Below are positions 11,301 through 28,210 of a stretch of 64,000 bases of DNA, one piece after another (the stretch's first letter is position 1; every line of letters begins with the position of its first letter). The stretch spans positions 9,006,899-9,070,898 of the forward strand of contig OZ005694.1 in the NCBI GenBank assembly GCA_963930775.1. The letters are read 5' to 3'. Made by a program: the position numbers and the translations under genes. The notes under the pieces were generated by a model. It ran no database searches and was not told the origin of the DNA. It saw nothing but the letters and a program-made list of their open reading frames with translations. Source of the stretch: Cliona cf. orientalis. Taxonomy: Eukaryota; Porifera; Demospongiae; Clionaida; Clionaidae.

Positions 11301-14300
11301 ATCCTCTATGTATAATCATTTATATAGGACAAAAAAATAACTTTTCGCCTATGAGAGCAGGTGGCGATATTGGCGAATTTTTCTCTTGGAAAAATTTCCA
11401 CATAATAATATGGTAGTGCATTTGACACACCCTTCCTTAATCAGTAATACTAATAGTACTAATAGTATACTTAGCTACAGGTTGTCAATTATAGTCACAC
11501 GACTCAGTGATTTATGTTTATCATTAAACATATAGTCTCAGGCATAACAACATCAGTGATGCTGGTGCTCAAGCTCTGGCTGAAGGTCTCCAACATTGTT
11601 CTAACCTGCAAATGCTAGAGTGAGTATTGACCTAAGTTTTAATTATGTCCAACTTGTGAGGTGGGAGCTAGTTATAAGCTATAATTATCATGTCTTCTGA
11701 GCATAATAATTATTATGTACATGAATATTAATTTATAATGTATTATGCTCATCATTAAACAATCTGCACATGTACATGTCAAGCCACATAATTTCTTAAA
11801 TCAGAAACTATAATTATGTAGTTATTGCTGTCACATACAGTCTTATGGACAACAAGATAGGTAATACTGGTGCTCAGGCTCTGGCAGAATGTCTCCAGCA
11901 TTGCACTAACCTCAAAAAGTTATTGTAAGTGATGTATGCACCTTTCAAATATCCCCCTGCCCTTCCCCCCCCCCCCCCCCCCCCCCCCCAAAATAATAAA
12001 AAGAAATTTCTCACCCAAAATATATAATTATTTTCATTTCCCCATCCTAATTTACTGTATTTGGTGATCTCGTTCCTCAAATATTTTCCTAGCTTGTCAG
12101 ATGAAATTGCTTTAGTTTGCATACAAGGCTATTGCACTGAGCTCCCTTTGAGCATGCACGGATTTTTATGATGCTGTATAGATGTTTGTCCATGGCTATT
12201 GTTACCCCGCACATATGTACAAGGGGGTGAAGTGATCAGTTTGTAACTCTTGTCATCATCTTTACTTTACTTACAAGAGGTAGATAAATTGAAATAGAAT
12301 CATTTTTTTGTAACTGTAACTAAATCTACCAAAGCTAATAGCATGAAACACATACACTGCAGAGGAAGGCTGTTGCCGCAACTGTACTATCGTATAGATA
12401 TAGCGCAGCTGCATAAAGTTTGTGGTGTATATGTAGGCAGGGTTCTCCCCACACTGGTCGGTTCTGGTAAAGGGTCGACCAGTGCTGGTGCAGGACCGAC
12501 CGGTTCTGGTAAAGGGTCGACCAGTTGCTAGCTCAAATTTATCACCACTTACCTAGCTGTGGTGCACTACAAATGCTCATGGTCATGCTTTGGGCATGCC
12601 TATAACCAATAAACCACAGTTTACAAGTCCAATACTATAGACACCACTAGGCTGTAGTATCATCTGCATACACATCTAAAGATTTACCACCTCTCAAAAT
12701 TTCTGGGGAGAACCCTGGTAGGATGCAGTTATGACTGTTAGATTCTTGATAACAGGTCACATGATATGATCCTGGATCACTGTTTTTTCATTCCACACAG
12801 CCTCTATGGGAACAACTTTGATGGTGCTGGTGCTCAAGCTCTGGCAGAACGTCTCCCACTTTGTACTAACCCACAAAACTTAAAGTAAGTTCAAGGGCTA
12901 TAGCCACTGATTCTACATGTACCTGACCTGGGCCTGCATGTGATTAGCATGTATGTACAAAGGATGAAATAGTTGATACTGGTATGATCCGTACAGTCAC
13001 CAGCTAGATTAGGTATCTAAGCAAGAAGTGATTTATCGATTCATGGTGAAATCTGAGGCAAATAAGCCACTAAACTGTCCAGTTCAAGTACTGTAGCCAA
13101 TTTGTAGTACTGAACAAAGGAAAACTATCAGGTGCAAACCACAGCTTGCATTTTAGTGCTTTCCACCCCATGTCAATAATATTGTTTTGTGGGACTCCAG
13201 GATCATAAATGTGTGATAATGTTTTGTTGTTTACATTCAAGTCTCAGGCATAAGGGCATTGGTGATGCTGGTGCTCAGACTTTGGCAATCAGTCTCCAAT
13301 ATTACACTGACATTCAGAAGTTAGAGTAAGCAACTGTGATGACATAATAATTGGTCATTAATTTTGTTCTGTCCTAGTTACAATATTTACATAGAAAAGG
13401 GGCATTGATATTTTAACAGTATGTACACATGGATTAAAGCGGGCAAATGTTCATTCACTTGAACTCTGTACTCAGAGAGATGTTGCTAGTGGGTGGGGAA
13501 CTACCCTAAAAATAACCCGGACTTGCCCATATTATGTATCAACAGTTACTATAATTTGTTCATACAGTCTCTATGGGAACGGCATTGGTATTGTTGGTGC
13601 TCAGGCCTTGGCAGAAGGTCTCCAGCATTGTACTAGCCTTCAAGACCTAAAGTGAGTTATCTATGTTAACAGTGCATGCCTGTGGTTGTGATGTGATGTG
13701 ATTTCTGGATTACGAATCGTGATGTTGCTCACATGTACAGTCTCGAGGGGAACAAAATCGAGGATGCTGGTGCTCAAGCTCTGGCAGAAGGTCTTCAGCA
13801 TTGCACTAACCTTCAAAAATTAAAGTAAATAATCTTTATGTTGACTCATCACATTTATTTCATGTGTTGATCTGTCTACTATTATAGTACTGTTACAGTA
13901 CTCTTGTGCATGTATGTGGGAAAGCAGTGCACTAACCTTCAAGAGTTAGAGTAAGCAACCTATATCAGTACTAGGGGACTGCACAGCATTGTGGGGCGAG
14001 CCTGAGCGACAGTAAGCGTGCGACAGTTATTTATGTTACGCCACTTCCAACTAACTATAGGCTGCAGGATGCATGCTCGTAGCCTGGCCTCTCTCTCTTC
14101 TGCCGACTCTGTATCAAATCTCTTGCGTTGATACGCGTTCATTTCCAGTAGTCTAGACTTCCTCTCTCTTGTACTGACTCAGCAATGCTGGTGTTAAAAG
14201 AGGTCCTCTATATAACCCATGATTATTTGTTTGTATATAGTCTCCAGGGAAATAACATTGGTATTGCTGGTGCTCAAGCTCTGGCAGAAGGTCTCCAGCA

Positions 14301-17300
14301 TTGTATTAACCTTCAAGAACTAAAGTGAGTGATCTATATTATTATATCTTCACATAAGTGTATGCACATGGTTGTAATTATTGCATTTAACTTCTGGAAT
14401 ACAAATTGTAATATTGCTCACATATACAGTCTCTATGAGAACAGAATCGAGGGTGCTGGTGCTCAAGCTCTGGCGGAAGGTCTCCAGCATTGCACTATCC
14501 TTCAAAAGTTAATGTAAATTATCACTCATTACATTTATTTTCTGTGTCAATCTGCTATATTGTTCATGCATGTATTATGGGAAAGCAATTCTGTTGATGA
14601 TTAACCCTCAGCATATGTGCCGGAGGGTTACAGTAGTTGTTCTCTGTTATCAAGCTAGCTGCTACACACCTCACTTATACATTGAAAATCAGGTGTCATT
14701 AGGCTTTCTATGCCGATTTCAACGTAGTATGCATTAAGTGGAATTCGTTGAAACGCTTTGTTCAGAAGTTCTGGCGACATTTGCTGGCCATTACAGCCTT
14801 CTTTGCTTCTTGACCAGTACATAATGGACAAAAGGGACAGCGATGGCTTCTTTGTGTAGGTATAACAGTATTATTATGGAAGTAAAAACACTTATCTCAA
14901 CCAAAAACACAAACGGTTCTTGACACCAACTACATGTACAAATGACATGCGTACTATAGCTAGAACTGAACGACTTATATTGACTGCCTTGGGTTCTAAG
15001 TTTGATAGCTTTTTACTGAGTCATCATCAATCAAAATAATAATAGCATGTTTATTTGACAAGCTGGCCTGAAAATGTAGCACATGCATGGCACAATCTCA
15101 TACAGTGTACCATCTTGTGGTTACTATCTTCCACTGACTCCAGCTAAATTCATGGCTACATGCATTTTGTAACAGTACAGGCTGTCAGTGTGCTCAGGCA
15201 ACTTCGCCGAGGATTTTGCACGTTAGCTCAGTGTTGGCCAGCAGAGTTATAGCAATCTCGTTTCCATGCCCTAACATTTATGTATGTGGTTACTATCATA
15301 AATCTGCACTAAATATTTCCCGAACCTTCCTGAACTCGAATTAATTGTTTGCGCAATTCTGCGCAATTGGCTAAGTCTGCTAGCGGGCTGGACTGTGCTT
15401 TAGTGACACTCACCAACAGAGTGGCTATCACAGTGGACACGGCCAGGAAGGTATTCATCATATCTATTTGCGCGCGCATCTGTGACAGTCTCTCCTGCAT
15501 CGCATAACTTGACTGACTCATCATTGATCACGGTAAACTATCAACGATGCTTCTTGGCTTACTTTCTTTGTGTGTAACAAAACTGCTGATCCAGCATATA
15601 TGCGCGCGTGCATGGTCACGCTGCATATTATGTGATTTCAATCATAAAATATTATATTATGCATAAGCGCATGTGTATTCTTGTGGTTACTCTATGTTCT
15701 TGACAATGTGGTGATAACAGGACATACTGACAACAATTTGGGCTCTGTACAGTTTCAGTCATAGTGCACTCTTAGTAGAGTTTATGTGCCCCTTGCTTAG
15801 CGCTTAGAACATAGGGTTCAAGGGCATGTGTTGTAGTTACAATTCTGATGTAATCATTAGTCACATGAATCCTAGATCAAGAGTTGTGATAATAAGTTGT
15901 TTTATTGTTCACATACAGTATCAGGAACAACGGTATTGGTGATGCTGGTGCTCAAACTCTGGCAAAAGGTCTCCAGCACTGCACTAACCTTCAAGAATTA
16001 GAGTAAGCAACCTGAATTGATACACCACCTCCTGTGTTAATTACCCCACACACATGGACAAGGGGTAAAGTAGTCTTCGGCCTATAATTATAATAGTATT
16101 ATGTTGTTAATCTGTCATCAGGATAAAAATATTGCAAATCTGGAGGTCTAGTATCTGAGCTAAAAGCGGAGATGGGGAGCGAGCGAGCGAGCCTCCTTCA
16201 GCACCCACTTTATATCTGCACGCCTGCATACATGCCACAACAGTGTCTTTTGTTGATCATGCCTATTGATCACACCAAGAGCTTATAGATCCCCTCAGGA
16301 AGAGGATCATACCAATAACTGATTGTGTGCTTACTGCTATACGTACATGCCAAGTAGCATACATGCATATATGTGTAGGGAAATGTCATTAATAGAAATT
16401 TAGAAGGGGTAGCCCCAGCAGGATGTTCCCCCCTAATATTAGATTCCACCCCAGCCCCCCTTTAAAGTCACACTAATATTAATTATAGTGTTATCACAAG
16501 CAGTAAGGCTTCCTCATCGACTCGATTGATTAAAGTATTAAAATGTGGCCCTAAATACCATATAGCCGGAAAATTTGGCGGTTTGGCGGTCTATATTACA
16601 ACCACCAAATTAAAATCCACCAAAATTTCCTACTCGCATATATATATATGGCAATCCCGTACCGAACCACCAAATTTAAATCCGCCAATATTCTTGTAAT
16701 AGCGATTTTGGGCTCAACCGCCAAATTTAATTCCCGCCAATATTTCTGGCTATACAGTAGATTGTAAATCACAAATTTCTATAGGGGGTCACACTCCCAG
16801 ACTCCCCTAGAGACAGTGGTATCTGATCACCAGTTATGCCCAAAAATAAATACCCTGAGTTATCCATGTACATGTATCTGCTAATACTCTAATACTTGTT
16901 CATGTACAGTCTCAAGGAGAACAATATTGGACCTGCTGGTGCTCAGGCTCTGGCAAAAGGTCTCCAGCATTGTACTAACCTTCAAAAGCTATAGTAAGTG
17001 ACCTAATACTACAATAATAGTTATAGTGCATGCTCATGGTTGTGATATTAAATTTATGTTTGAATTCTGGATTACAAATCATGATGTTATTCACATGTAC
17101 AGTCTCTATCAGAACAAACTTGAAGATGCTGGTGCTCAGGCTCTGGCAGAAGGTCTCCAGTACTGCACTAACCTTCAAGTGCTAGAGTGAGTGATCTGTG
17201 TGTTATCATGACATTGTTATACCGTATAGCCGGAAATATTGGCGGGCATTAAATTTGGCGGTTGAGTCCAAAATCGCTATCGAAAGAATATTGGTGGATT

Positions 17301-18883
17301 TAAATTTGGCGGTTCGGTACGGGATCGCCATATGTATATATGCGAATAGGAAATTTTGGCGGATTTTAATTTGGCGGTTGTAATAATAGACCGCCAAACC
17401 GCCAAATTTAATTCCCCGCCAAATTTTCCGGCTATACGGTAGTACATGCATATATGGAGTGCGTTATGCCTAGTGGTAAGTTGTATTTGCTAACATATCA
17501 GCATAAATTGACCACACCCACATTATTATGTGGATGATAAGGCTCACTACAAACAGTGACCAGGAAACAGGTGGGAGCTTCTGCTCGATACAAATAAACC
17601 GAGCAATGCATTATGACATTGTGTTGATCTAGGCTGTATACATGACTGTACATGACCAACTACGAGTAATAAAACTGGAAAGAATGTATGCACCCAAATC
17701 AAAGTTACTGTACCGTATATACGTATTTTTCGCTGGATAAATTTCACCGAGCCCAGCTACCTTGGTATTGCGGAATAATTTGGTGGAAAAAAAATTTCAC
17801 CAGCGCAATAAAGATGCCATATCCTCTATGCAATCTTTAACAAAGGACAAAATTTAGTGTGATAAAATTTTGGCCAATGAGCAGGTGGTGAAATTATTCT
17901 CCTGGTGAATATTTCTACATATTATACGGTATTTGCTTAATTCCTAAACAATCCTCTCCTTCATTATTCTAGTTTGACAAGTACTTGAGTGCACCATAGC
18001 ATATCAGTTATATAGCTTGTTTATGCTGACTCATGTATAGTATTATTAGCTAATTGCCCCTAATTAGCTATCACATGCAGGGCTGTACTAATTGGTCTAT
18101 CCATCTATAAAAATTACCAGATCTCGAGATATAGATGTCTTAGTGACTGGATGATATTGTGAAGTGGTGTGACCAACTTTGCTTCTAAGGTCATAGCTAC
18201 ACAGCTTTTGATTGGCCACACCTTATAATGCTATTTCAACTGCACATGCTCAAGCTAGCTAGAAGGGCTGTCAAATCGATCTATGGGACTGGGCCACCAT
18301 GCTGCATGTGTTCTAGAGAGCTCTGGTTAATTGTGCATTGAGCCAGTACTATATGATGCATAATGACCGTCATTAATTTTATTGTTTCTTTAGCTTACAG
18401 TCAAATGCACTGACTGACAGCAGTGTTGGTTCCCTCAGTCAGCTCATAAGAACAGCCAAACAACTTAACACATTATAGTGAGTTGATGATGCATACTCAA
18501 TCATAATATTATTACCATGCTTCTTACTTCTTCTAAAAATCCACCCCTTCTAATTATTCAGCACCCTTTACCAAATTTAATGATTGAAAGTAGTACGTCT
18601 CTAATTTTTGGCAAAGGTCGTTATATATAACCTCTAAAATTCGGCAAGTATTATGATTTTTATGCCAAAATTTTTAGAAGAAATACGGTATCTGCACACG
18701 ACAGTCACATACAACCAGTACTGAACTATGAACAGTACTGCCATACTTCACAGTGGCATGTTTTCTCACCACAGCCTTTGGAATAACCGTTTCACTGGTG
18801 ATGGAAAGAGAGCATTGAGAGCAGCAGCAGAGGAGAGAAACTCAAATCCTGACTTTGCCGAACTAGATATCGCCGGCATATAA
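5321..18883 (+). CDS. NLR1: CARD-like/Death/NACHT/LRR immune receptor
   Basis: A predicted cytosolic pattern-recognition receptor. Exons: 5321-5338, 5398-5686, 6315-6482, 7092-7409, 7765-9766, 9825-9905, 9970-10053, 10235-10321, 10378-10443, 10501-10542, 10598-10678, 10972-11055, 11536-11619, 11841-11924, 12801-12884, 13242-13325, 13568-13651, 13741-13824, 14241-14324, 14430-14513, 15919-16002, 16910-16993, 17103-17186, 18394-18477, 18775-18883. All exon phases agree and the spliced frame is open for 1478 codons. Order: death-fold CARD-like (~7-103), Ser-rich linker, Death (~160-264), linker repeats (~265-400), NACHT with Walker A GRPGCGKTT (~483-491) and Walker B FALDGLDEY (~560-568), then LRRs. 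The start MADVGL begins the first short exon; NLR3 keeps the same exon (63792-63809). UTRs and expression are unknown. Confidence 0.85.
5398..5686 (+). CDS. NLR1 exon 2: CARD-like death-fold domain
   Basis: This 96-codon exon reads as an all-helical death-fold: L-W-E-H-L-D-E-L-V-D-A-I, D-P-D-A-L, an L-I-H-P turn, S-L-L-Q-S-I, then F-L-A-V-L-K-K-L-P-G-L-A-N-L. This spacing fits CARD better than Death or Pyrin. It would recruit a downstream CARD partner by homotypic contact. Phase 0 in and phase 1 out, so it is interchangeable with other phase-1-ending N-terminal exons. Primary sequence alone leaves DED or Death possible. Confidence 0.55.
5768..6284. mobile_element. TIR element in NLR1 intron 2
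   Basis: Terminal inverted repeats AGGCCACTGTTAGTAGTAAA (left) and TTTACTACGAACAGTGGCCT (right), flanked by TATT. It fills most of the intron before the Ser-rich linker exon. No coding content was seen in its ~517 bp. Confidence 0.55.
6315..6482 (+). CDS. NLR1 exon 3: Ser/Gly/Asp-rich linker
   Basis: A 168-bp exon in phase 1 on both sides joining the CARD-like and Death exons. It is rich in Ser, Asp, Gly and Gln with no recognisable fold. Acceptor TTTCAG at 6309-6314; donor GTAGCA after 6482. A flexible spacer is the simplest reading. Confidence 0.6.
7092..7409 (+). CDS. NLR1 exon 4: Death domain
   Basis: One phase-1 symmetric exon encodes a classic Death-domain pattern: A-P-S-W-E-K-F-A-L-C-L, an I-D-I-W helix, D-A-T-R-K-L-F-G-H-W-L, then S-W-K-T-L-I-Q-A-L and I-A-T-K-V-E-E-I-L. 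The paired Trp and the H-W-L helix are characteristic. Because both borders are phase 1, the exon can be lost without a frameshift, and it is absent from NLR2. Confidence 0.75.
7628..7648 (+). repeat. Poly-C tract in NLR1 intron
   Basis: About 20 consecutive C residues between the Death and NACHT exons. Similar C or G runs lie at 11966-11990, 30894-30920, 38227-38252 and 40836-40850, all intronic. Exact lengths in such tracts are unreliable in most assemblies. Confidence 0.8.
7765..9766 (+). CDS. NLR1 exon 5: repeat linker, NACHT and first LRR
   Basis: This 2.0-kb exon starts at the acceptor ATAATAG (incoming phase 1) and ends in phase 2. It encodes three linker repeats, the NACHT NTPase and winged-helix-like region, and the first LRR (A-T-E-L-A-I-T-S-C-N-I-G). 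Walker A is GRPGCGKTT (from 8418), Walker B F-A-L-D-G-L-D-E-Y (from 8649), and a sensor-like I-V-I-V-A-S-R-P follows. The acidic L-D-E-Y after Walker B is the NACHT type rather than the plant NB-ARC type. The homologous exon of NLR2 is 31841-33797 and is nearly identical from residue ~400 on. Confidence 0.88.
7773..8200 (+). repeat. Three ~48-residue coding repeats in the NLR1 linker
   Basis: Units start at 7773, 7920 and 8061 (periods 147 and 141 nt, whole codons). Each begins E-K-x-P-L-E-K-L-A and continues K-x-P-x-L-x-G-E, then a D-S-H-S-A block and P-V-V. The third runs into H-R-P-K-L-A-A-F before NACHT. They are Lys/Glu-rich, probably helical or disordered. NLR2 has one E-K-R-P-L-E-K head (31849) and two D-S-H-S/H-R-P-N-L-A tails. 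Confidence 0.75.
9825..10678 (+). CDS. NLR1 divergent LRR exons (six)
   Basis: Exons 9825-9905, 9970-10053, 10235-10321, 10378-10443, 10501-10542 and 10598-10678 are 81, 84, 87, 66, 42 and 81 bp, all joining in phase 2. They read as irregular LRRs (L-S-C-N-D-L-G, L-P-K-L-K-N-L-V-W) between the NACHT exon and the canonical 84-bp array. NLR2 carries the same set twice, at 33861-34762 and partly at 43945-44435. Confidence 0.7.
10972..18477 (+). CDS. NLR1 canonical LRR exon array (13 exons of 84 bp)
   Basis: Thirteen exons of exactly 84 bp encode one 28-residue ribonuclease-inhibitor-type LRR each. The pattern is S-L-x-x-N-x-I-x-x-A-G-A-Q-A-L-A-E-G-L-Q-H-C-T-N-L-Q-x-L. Each starts with the third base of a codon after (C)AG and ends two bases into a codon before GT. 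The exon 18394-18477 is the most divergent. They form the presumed ligand-sensing surface. Confidence 0.85.
12438..12717. mobile_element. CAGGG-type MITE in NLR1 intron
   Basis: Ends CAGGGTTCTCCCCA and TGGGGAGAACCCTG, flanked by GTAGG on both sides (12433-12437, 12718-12722). The left part holds a short tandem repeat of GGTTCTGGTAAAGGGTCGAC. A relative in opposite orientation is at 29086-29297. Confidence 0.65.
13927..13951 (+). pseudogene. LRR exon remnant
   Basis: The last 25 bases of an LRR exon with its donor (TGCACTAACCTTCAAGAG, then TTAGAGTAAG) stand alone with no first half. A TTGTGGGGCGAGCC-type element (about 13994-14240) follows. The related element in NLR2 interrupts an LRR exon at 52675. 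Confidence 0.55.
14514..15918 (+). other. 1.4-kb intron in the NLR1 LRR array
   Basis: Partly homologous to NLR2 53767-54480. NLR1 has about 500 extra bases (around 15019-15516) between near-copies of TGAGTCATCATCAATCA, which look like an insertion. A 71-codon minus-strand ORF inside (15309-15524) has one hydrophobic stretch; I do not recognise it. The TA at 14536-14537 is the empty site for the element at 53222-53764. Confidence 0.4.
16556..16759. mobile_element. TACCGTATAGCC-type foldback MITE
   Basis: Ends TACCATATAGCCGG and CTGGCTATACAGTA, with internal complementary runs of GGCGG/CCGCC and AAATTTGG. Same family as 17220-17441 and 54709-54887. The copy at 54709 is orthologous, since the flanking intron also matches. 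TA at both ends suggests a mariner-like target. Confidence 0.65.
17220..17441. mobile_element. TACCGTATAGCC-type MITE, NLR1-specific
   Basis: Ends TACCGTATAGCCGGAAA and its reverse complement. The matching NLR2 intron (about 55340) reads through ATTATTATAGTGC without it, so it inserted at TA after the NLR1/NLR2 split. ORFs on both strands here are palindrome artefacts. Confidence 0.7.
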
Positions 18884-19509
18884 CACAAGTATATTTGCTG
18901 AGACCAGTGCAATGAACATTAACTCTCTTATTTAAGTGAGTATTATCGAAATCCTGTGACACAATATCTCATATACTCACCATATACATTGCTGTTGTCT
19001 ATTGATCCTCAGGAGTTAATTAATACTGGGTCTGCAAAGGAGAAGGAGGGATGGAGGCAGGTGGCCAGCCAGGGAGATACTGATGACCACATGCACATAC
19101 TGGACTACTATACAGTACATCAATCTAGTTACTGAGTCTACTGCAGAAGCTACGGCATAGCTAGGTGCGGTGCTATGACAGTGGAATAATTATCTATTTC
19201 AGCTCTGTTTATTATAATAATATTATTATAGGCCGGCCCAACCAGTATAATATTGTACATGATTGATCATGCAGCCGTACTCGTACGATCGTAGACACAA
19301 ACATCTCATGCTTCATCAGTTTTTCATTTAAATGTTGTGGCTTTCTGTATCTACTATGTGTTCTTATTTTCAAGGGAGCCGACACACTTCAAGCAAAAAA
19401 AAAAAAAAAAAAAATTTGTATCCGCAATCATTGTGAACAAATGTGGTAACGGTCGTCATATTATTTAGCTGATCATAGTGTGCTTCAAATAGAACAATTC
19501 TGGGTGAAC

Positions 19510-25450
<5,941 letters not shown>

Positions 25451-25611
25451 TAATAATTATAATATGTTTGTATGTTCCCCTCACCACTGCATCTATTGTG
25501 ATGCATTTCAGCAAATTATTATCAAACAATATCACACTCTTGATCATAGCTACTGATCACCTACAAAAATAATAATTATGTGCACAATTCTATAATCGTG
25601 CATTCACAGTT

Positions 25612-25617
25612 AATAAA
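25612..25617 (+). terminator. Polyadenylation signal of SPG7-1
   Basis: AATAAA lies 162 bases after the SPG7-1 stop codon in AT-rich sequence and is the first canonical hexamer downstream. Confidence 0.45.
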
Positions 25618-26747
25618 AGTTATACTACACAACTACGGATCTCGTTTCTCACTAAACTATTGCTATATAGCTATACTTCAGTTTTGCTTTAATATACCGT
25701 AGTGTGGCAGAATTAGTTCATTCTATCATTCGAGCAGGCACAAGAGGAGTTCCTGGAGGCAATGGCGTGAATACATCATCACAGTCATCATCACCCTCAG
25801 CCATGGCAATGGACAATTTCTTAGGCATCGAGTATTTCTTAATTATTGCCATTGGATCAACAACATCGTTGAAGCATTTCAAGACTCCTTTGAGCTTACC
25901 CTGGACCATTCAAAGCCACCAACGACTTTAAGGAGCCTTCAGTGCCGCTTTGCAGTCGGATACGTGGAAATGTTTTAAGTGTTTTAATTTAAGCATGCAT
26001 GGGGTTGTTTTCTTGCACAGTGTTGAAATTATGTTGATAATGATCCTCCAATTGCAGCAGCTACTGTATACCACCAAGGGCTTATATACCCCACACTGGT
26101 CGCCCCCTATATATAGCTAATGACGTGCTATTGCATCACACCTGCCCTTTGAAGTTTTCCCATAATATTAATTGCGAGCGTGGCTAAGCGCGCACATGAA
26201 CGTGACGACCATTGCCCGATTGCTCATTCTATAAAAAGTGCATGCGCATACGGAATTTGTTCGGTCCGGCTGCCTCGTGTTTTCTGGACTGCAAAGAATC
26301 TATCTCAGCTAGAAGGCCATAATCGAACCTTTCTTCGTATTTGAACTATTGTAAGCGCAAAAGAAACCGATCATTTTGACAGATTTTAAATTTTCCTACT
26401 GTTTATCATAATTTTAACATCCCTCACGGAAGGGCCATAATTACTTCTGAGGGGTCTAAATTTATGCTATTTTAATGAGTTCTTGACGGGTAAAAATAGA
26501 TTCTTGGAGGGATCAAGTCCTCTTTTTGATCATTTCTTGATGGTTGAAGTCAATAATTAGGGGGTAAATCAAAATTTGGTCTTCCGTGGGGGTCTATCTT
26601 TATATATTGGGATCAAGTGGCAAGAGCGGCCCCACAAAAATTTTCAATCATAGAAGATACAGGTGACCTAAAACCCTGTCACAATAGCACGTGAAAATTT
26701 GAGGGCCGTTTTGTGCCACTTGACCCTTGGAATAACACATGTACATA
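25618..26747 (+). other. Spacer between SPG7-1 and unit 2
   Basis: No host gene recognised. A minus-strand ORF (25718-25909) ends in a stop and has no recognisable fold. The stretch also holds a ~118-bp MITE at 26609-26726. Confidence 0.4.
26609..26726. mobile_element. GGGATCAAGTGGC-type MITE, spacer copy
   Basis: Ends GGGATCAAGTGGC and GCCACTTGACCC, with the same interior (AGAAGATAC, ACCCTGT-ACAATAGCACG) as the copy at 57907-58022. No clear target duplication is left here. Confidence 0.65.
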
Positions 26748-27035
26748 ATGTCTTGCTGTTCATGTACAAAGGAATGCGGTGAAGTGAACAATGTTCGTGC
26801 TGTTTACTGCTCCTATTGTGGAGTGCTGATCGATCAAATAATATTAATTGCCTGTATTAGTTGTGGGGAGAATTTTAGGAAGCGAGGTAGACCACAGAAA
26901 ACGGCCAAAGTTGATGGCTTTTCGGTAGGCTGTAATGGTGGTAGACCCCATAATACTACCAGAGAAACTGGCTCCTTCGTTAGTGATGGTCGTCCCCCGT
27001 GGCACAAACCAGGAAGCAGGCTATGCTGTCCGTGA
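26748..27035 (+). CDS. Zinc-ribbon plus GRP-repeat ORF fragment
   Basis: A 95-codon frame from an ATG. It starts with Cys pairs (C-C-S-C, C-S-Y-C-G, C-I-S-C-G) that could bind zinc. It then has three spaced G-R-P units (R-G-R-P-Q-K-T, G-G-R-P-H-N-T-T, D-G-R-P-P-W) about 17-18 residues apart, an AT-hook-like repeat. The frame then stops. The repeat is too regular for chance, so I read it as the start of a gene or transposon protein, possibly truncated. Function unknown. Confidence 0.4.
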   Translation: MSCCSCTKECGEVNNVRAVYCSYCGVLIDQIILIACISCGENFRKRGRPQKTAKVDGFSVGCNGGRPHNTTRETGSFVSDGRPPWHKPGSRLCCP

Positions 27036-27103
27036 TGGATGACCAAGTAGAGAGGCTGGTAGCAATGTAAGTGGTGGATGACCACACAAAACCTCATACC
27101 CAG

Positions 27104-28210
27104 TAGCTGCATAATTCTAATGGTGCATGTGGTAAAAGGTCGTCAATATAGTACAAGCCACATCGATGGCGGCACCTCAATCGCAGAGATGGAGTCAGAG
27201 ATTGACTCTCGACCTCGACAGGGACAAGTTTCGATGCTTCAATCACAGGATATGAACTTGACAGCGCAGTACAGCTTTTGAACTTCAGATCGGTCGTGGC
27301 ATGATGCACGCTATCAAGAGTGTATTAGGAAGAATACGTTAGCTTCTGTATGTTAGTATTGTGCTTATGCAGTGTGATGGTGGCCTCACAGCACATAGTC
27401 AGAGGATGTAGGACAGGCTTGACCTTTGGCTAATAGGTCACTAATTAAATCTCTAGTATAGACTTTTGTGAAGGTTCTTAGAGGATATCGTTGCGATTTT
27501 CGAACTCAGCGCTGTTGATTTAGTGGGGGAGCCCCTCTTAGTTAGCACTGTAGAGCAATGTTTAGGTCTTTGGAATGTTAATCAAAGCAGCTGATTAACA
27601 TTCCAAAGACCTAAACATTGCTCTACAGTGCTAACTAAGAGGGGCTCCCCCACTAAATCAATAGTTGAAATAGATACCAGACAAATGCTGTACAAGTACG
27701 TACATGATTTTGTGAAACTGTGTGGCCACAATCCTATGAATAATACTGCAGGGTAGTCCCTTACATTGGTGGGCCAGACACTGTGCAGCACACCTGCAAC
27801 CACACAGCCACATGTATGATCACTGTGTAAACGAAACATGGCTTCTGCATAGCTATGGTTAGGCTAGCACCATTTCACAGTTGCTCGCCCACGCAGTTAC
27901 GTACTCTTCCTAATACACTTTTGGTGCTATATATAGCACAAGGCTAGCTTTATTTATCCACAGGATTATATCAGCCAAGAGAACGCATGAAGTTCAGCCA
28001 GCGGTACTTGTCAGAGAAAGTAGCACTCAGCTTTTAATGTATTCGCTGGATACAGGCGTCAGATACTCTACATATGTACCGATTTTCAAGTATCTGACGC
28101 CTGAAGTAATTATGAGAAAATTCAAGGGGGCCCTGAACTTTCTCATAACTAGTTCATAGATTACACCATAATTACCTCATAACCACAGAAAAGTAAATTG
28201 CTCCTAGGGA
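27104..28210. mobile_element. Element X, copy 2 with internal insertions
   Basis: The left part (27104-27310) matches 4593-4800 and the right part (about 27930-28210) matches 4830-5126, including the AAGTAAATTGCT end. About 600 extra bases lie between them, including the perfect inverted repeat at 27515-27661. The terminal repeats are eroded. Confidence 0.55.
27515..27661. repeat. Perfect 70-bp inverted repeat, 7-nt loop
   Basis: 27515-27584 is the exact reverse complement of 27592-27661; the spacer is AAGCAGC. No flanking target duplication is evident and no other copy is in the window. It could be a recent foldback insertion, a hairpin small-RNA source, or an assembly artefact. Confidence 0.9.

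Noticed and set aside
17198-17451. ORFs on both strands between LRR exons
   Set aside because: They arise from the foldback MITE 17220-17441, so the two strands encode similar peptides.
25718-25909. 63-codon minus-strand ORF in the spacer
   Set aside because: The composition is plausible for protein, but there is no recognisable domain, no splice partner and no second copy; kept only as a note.
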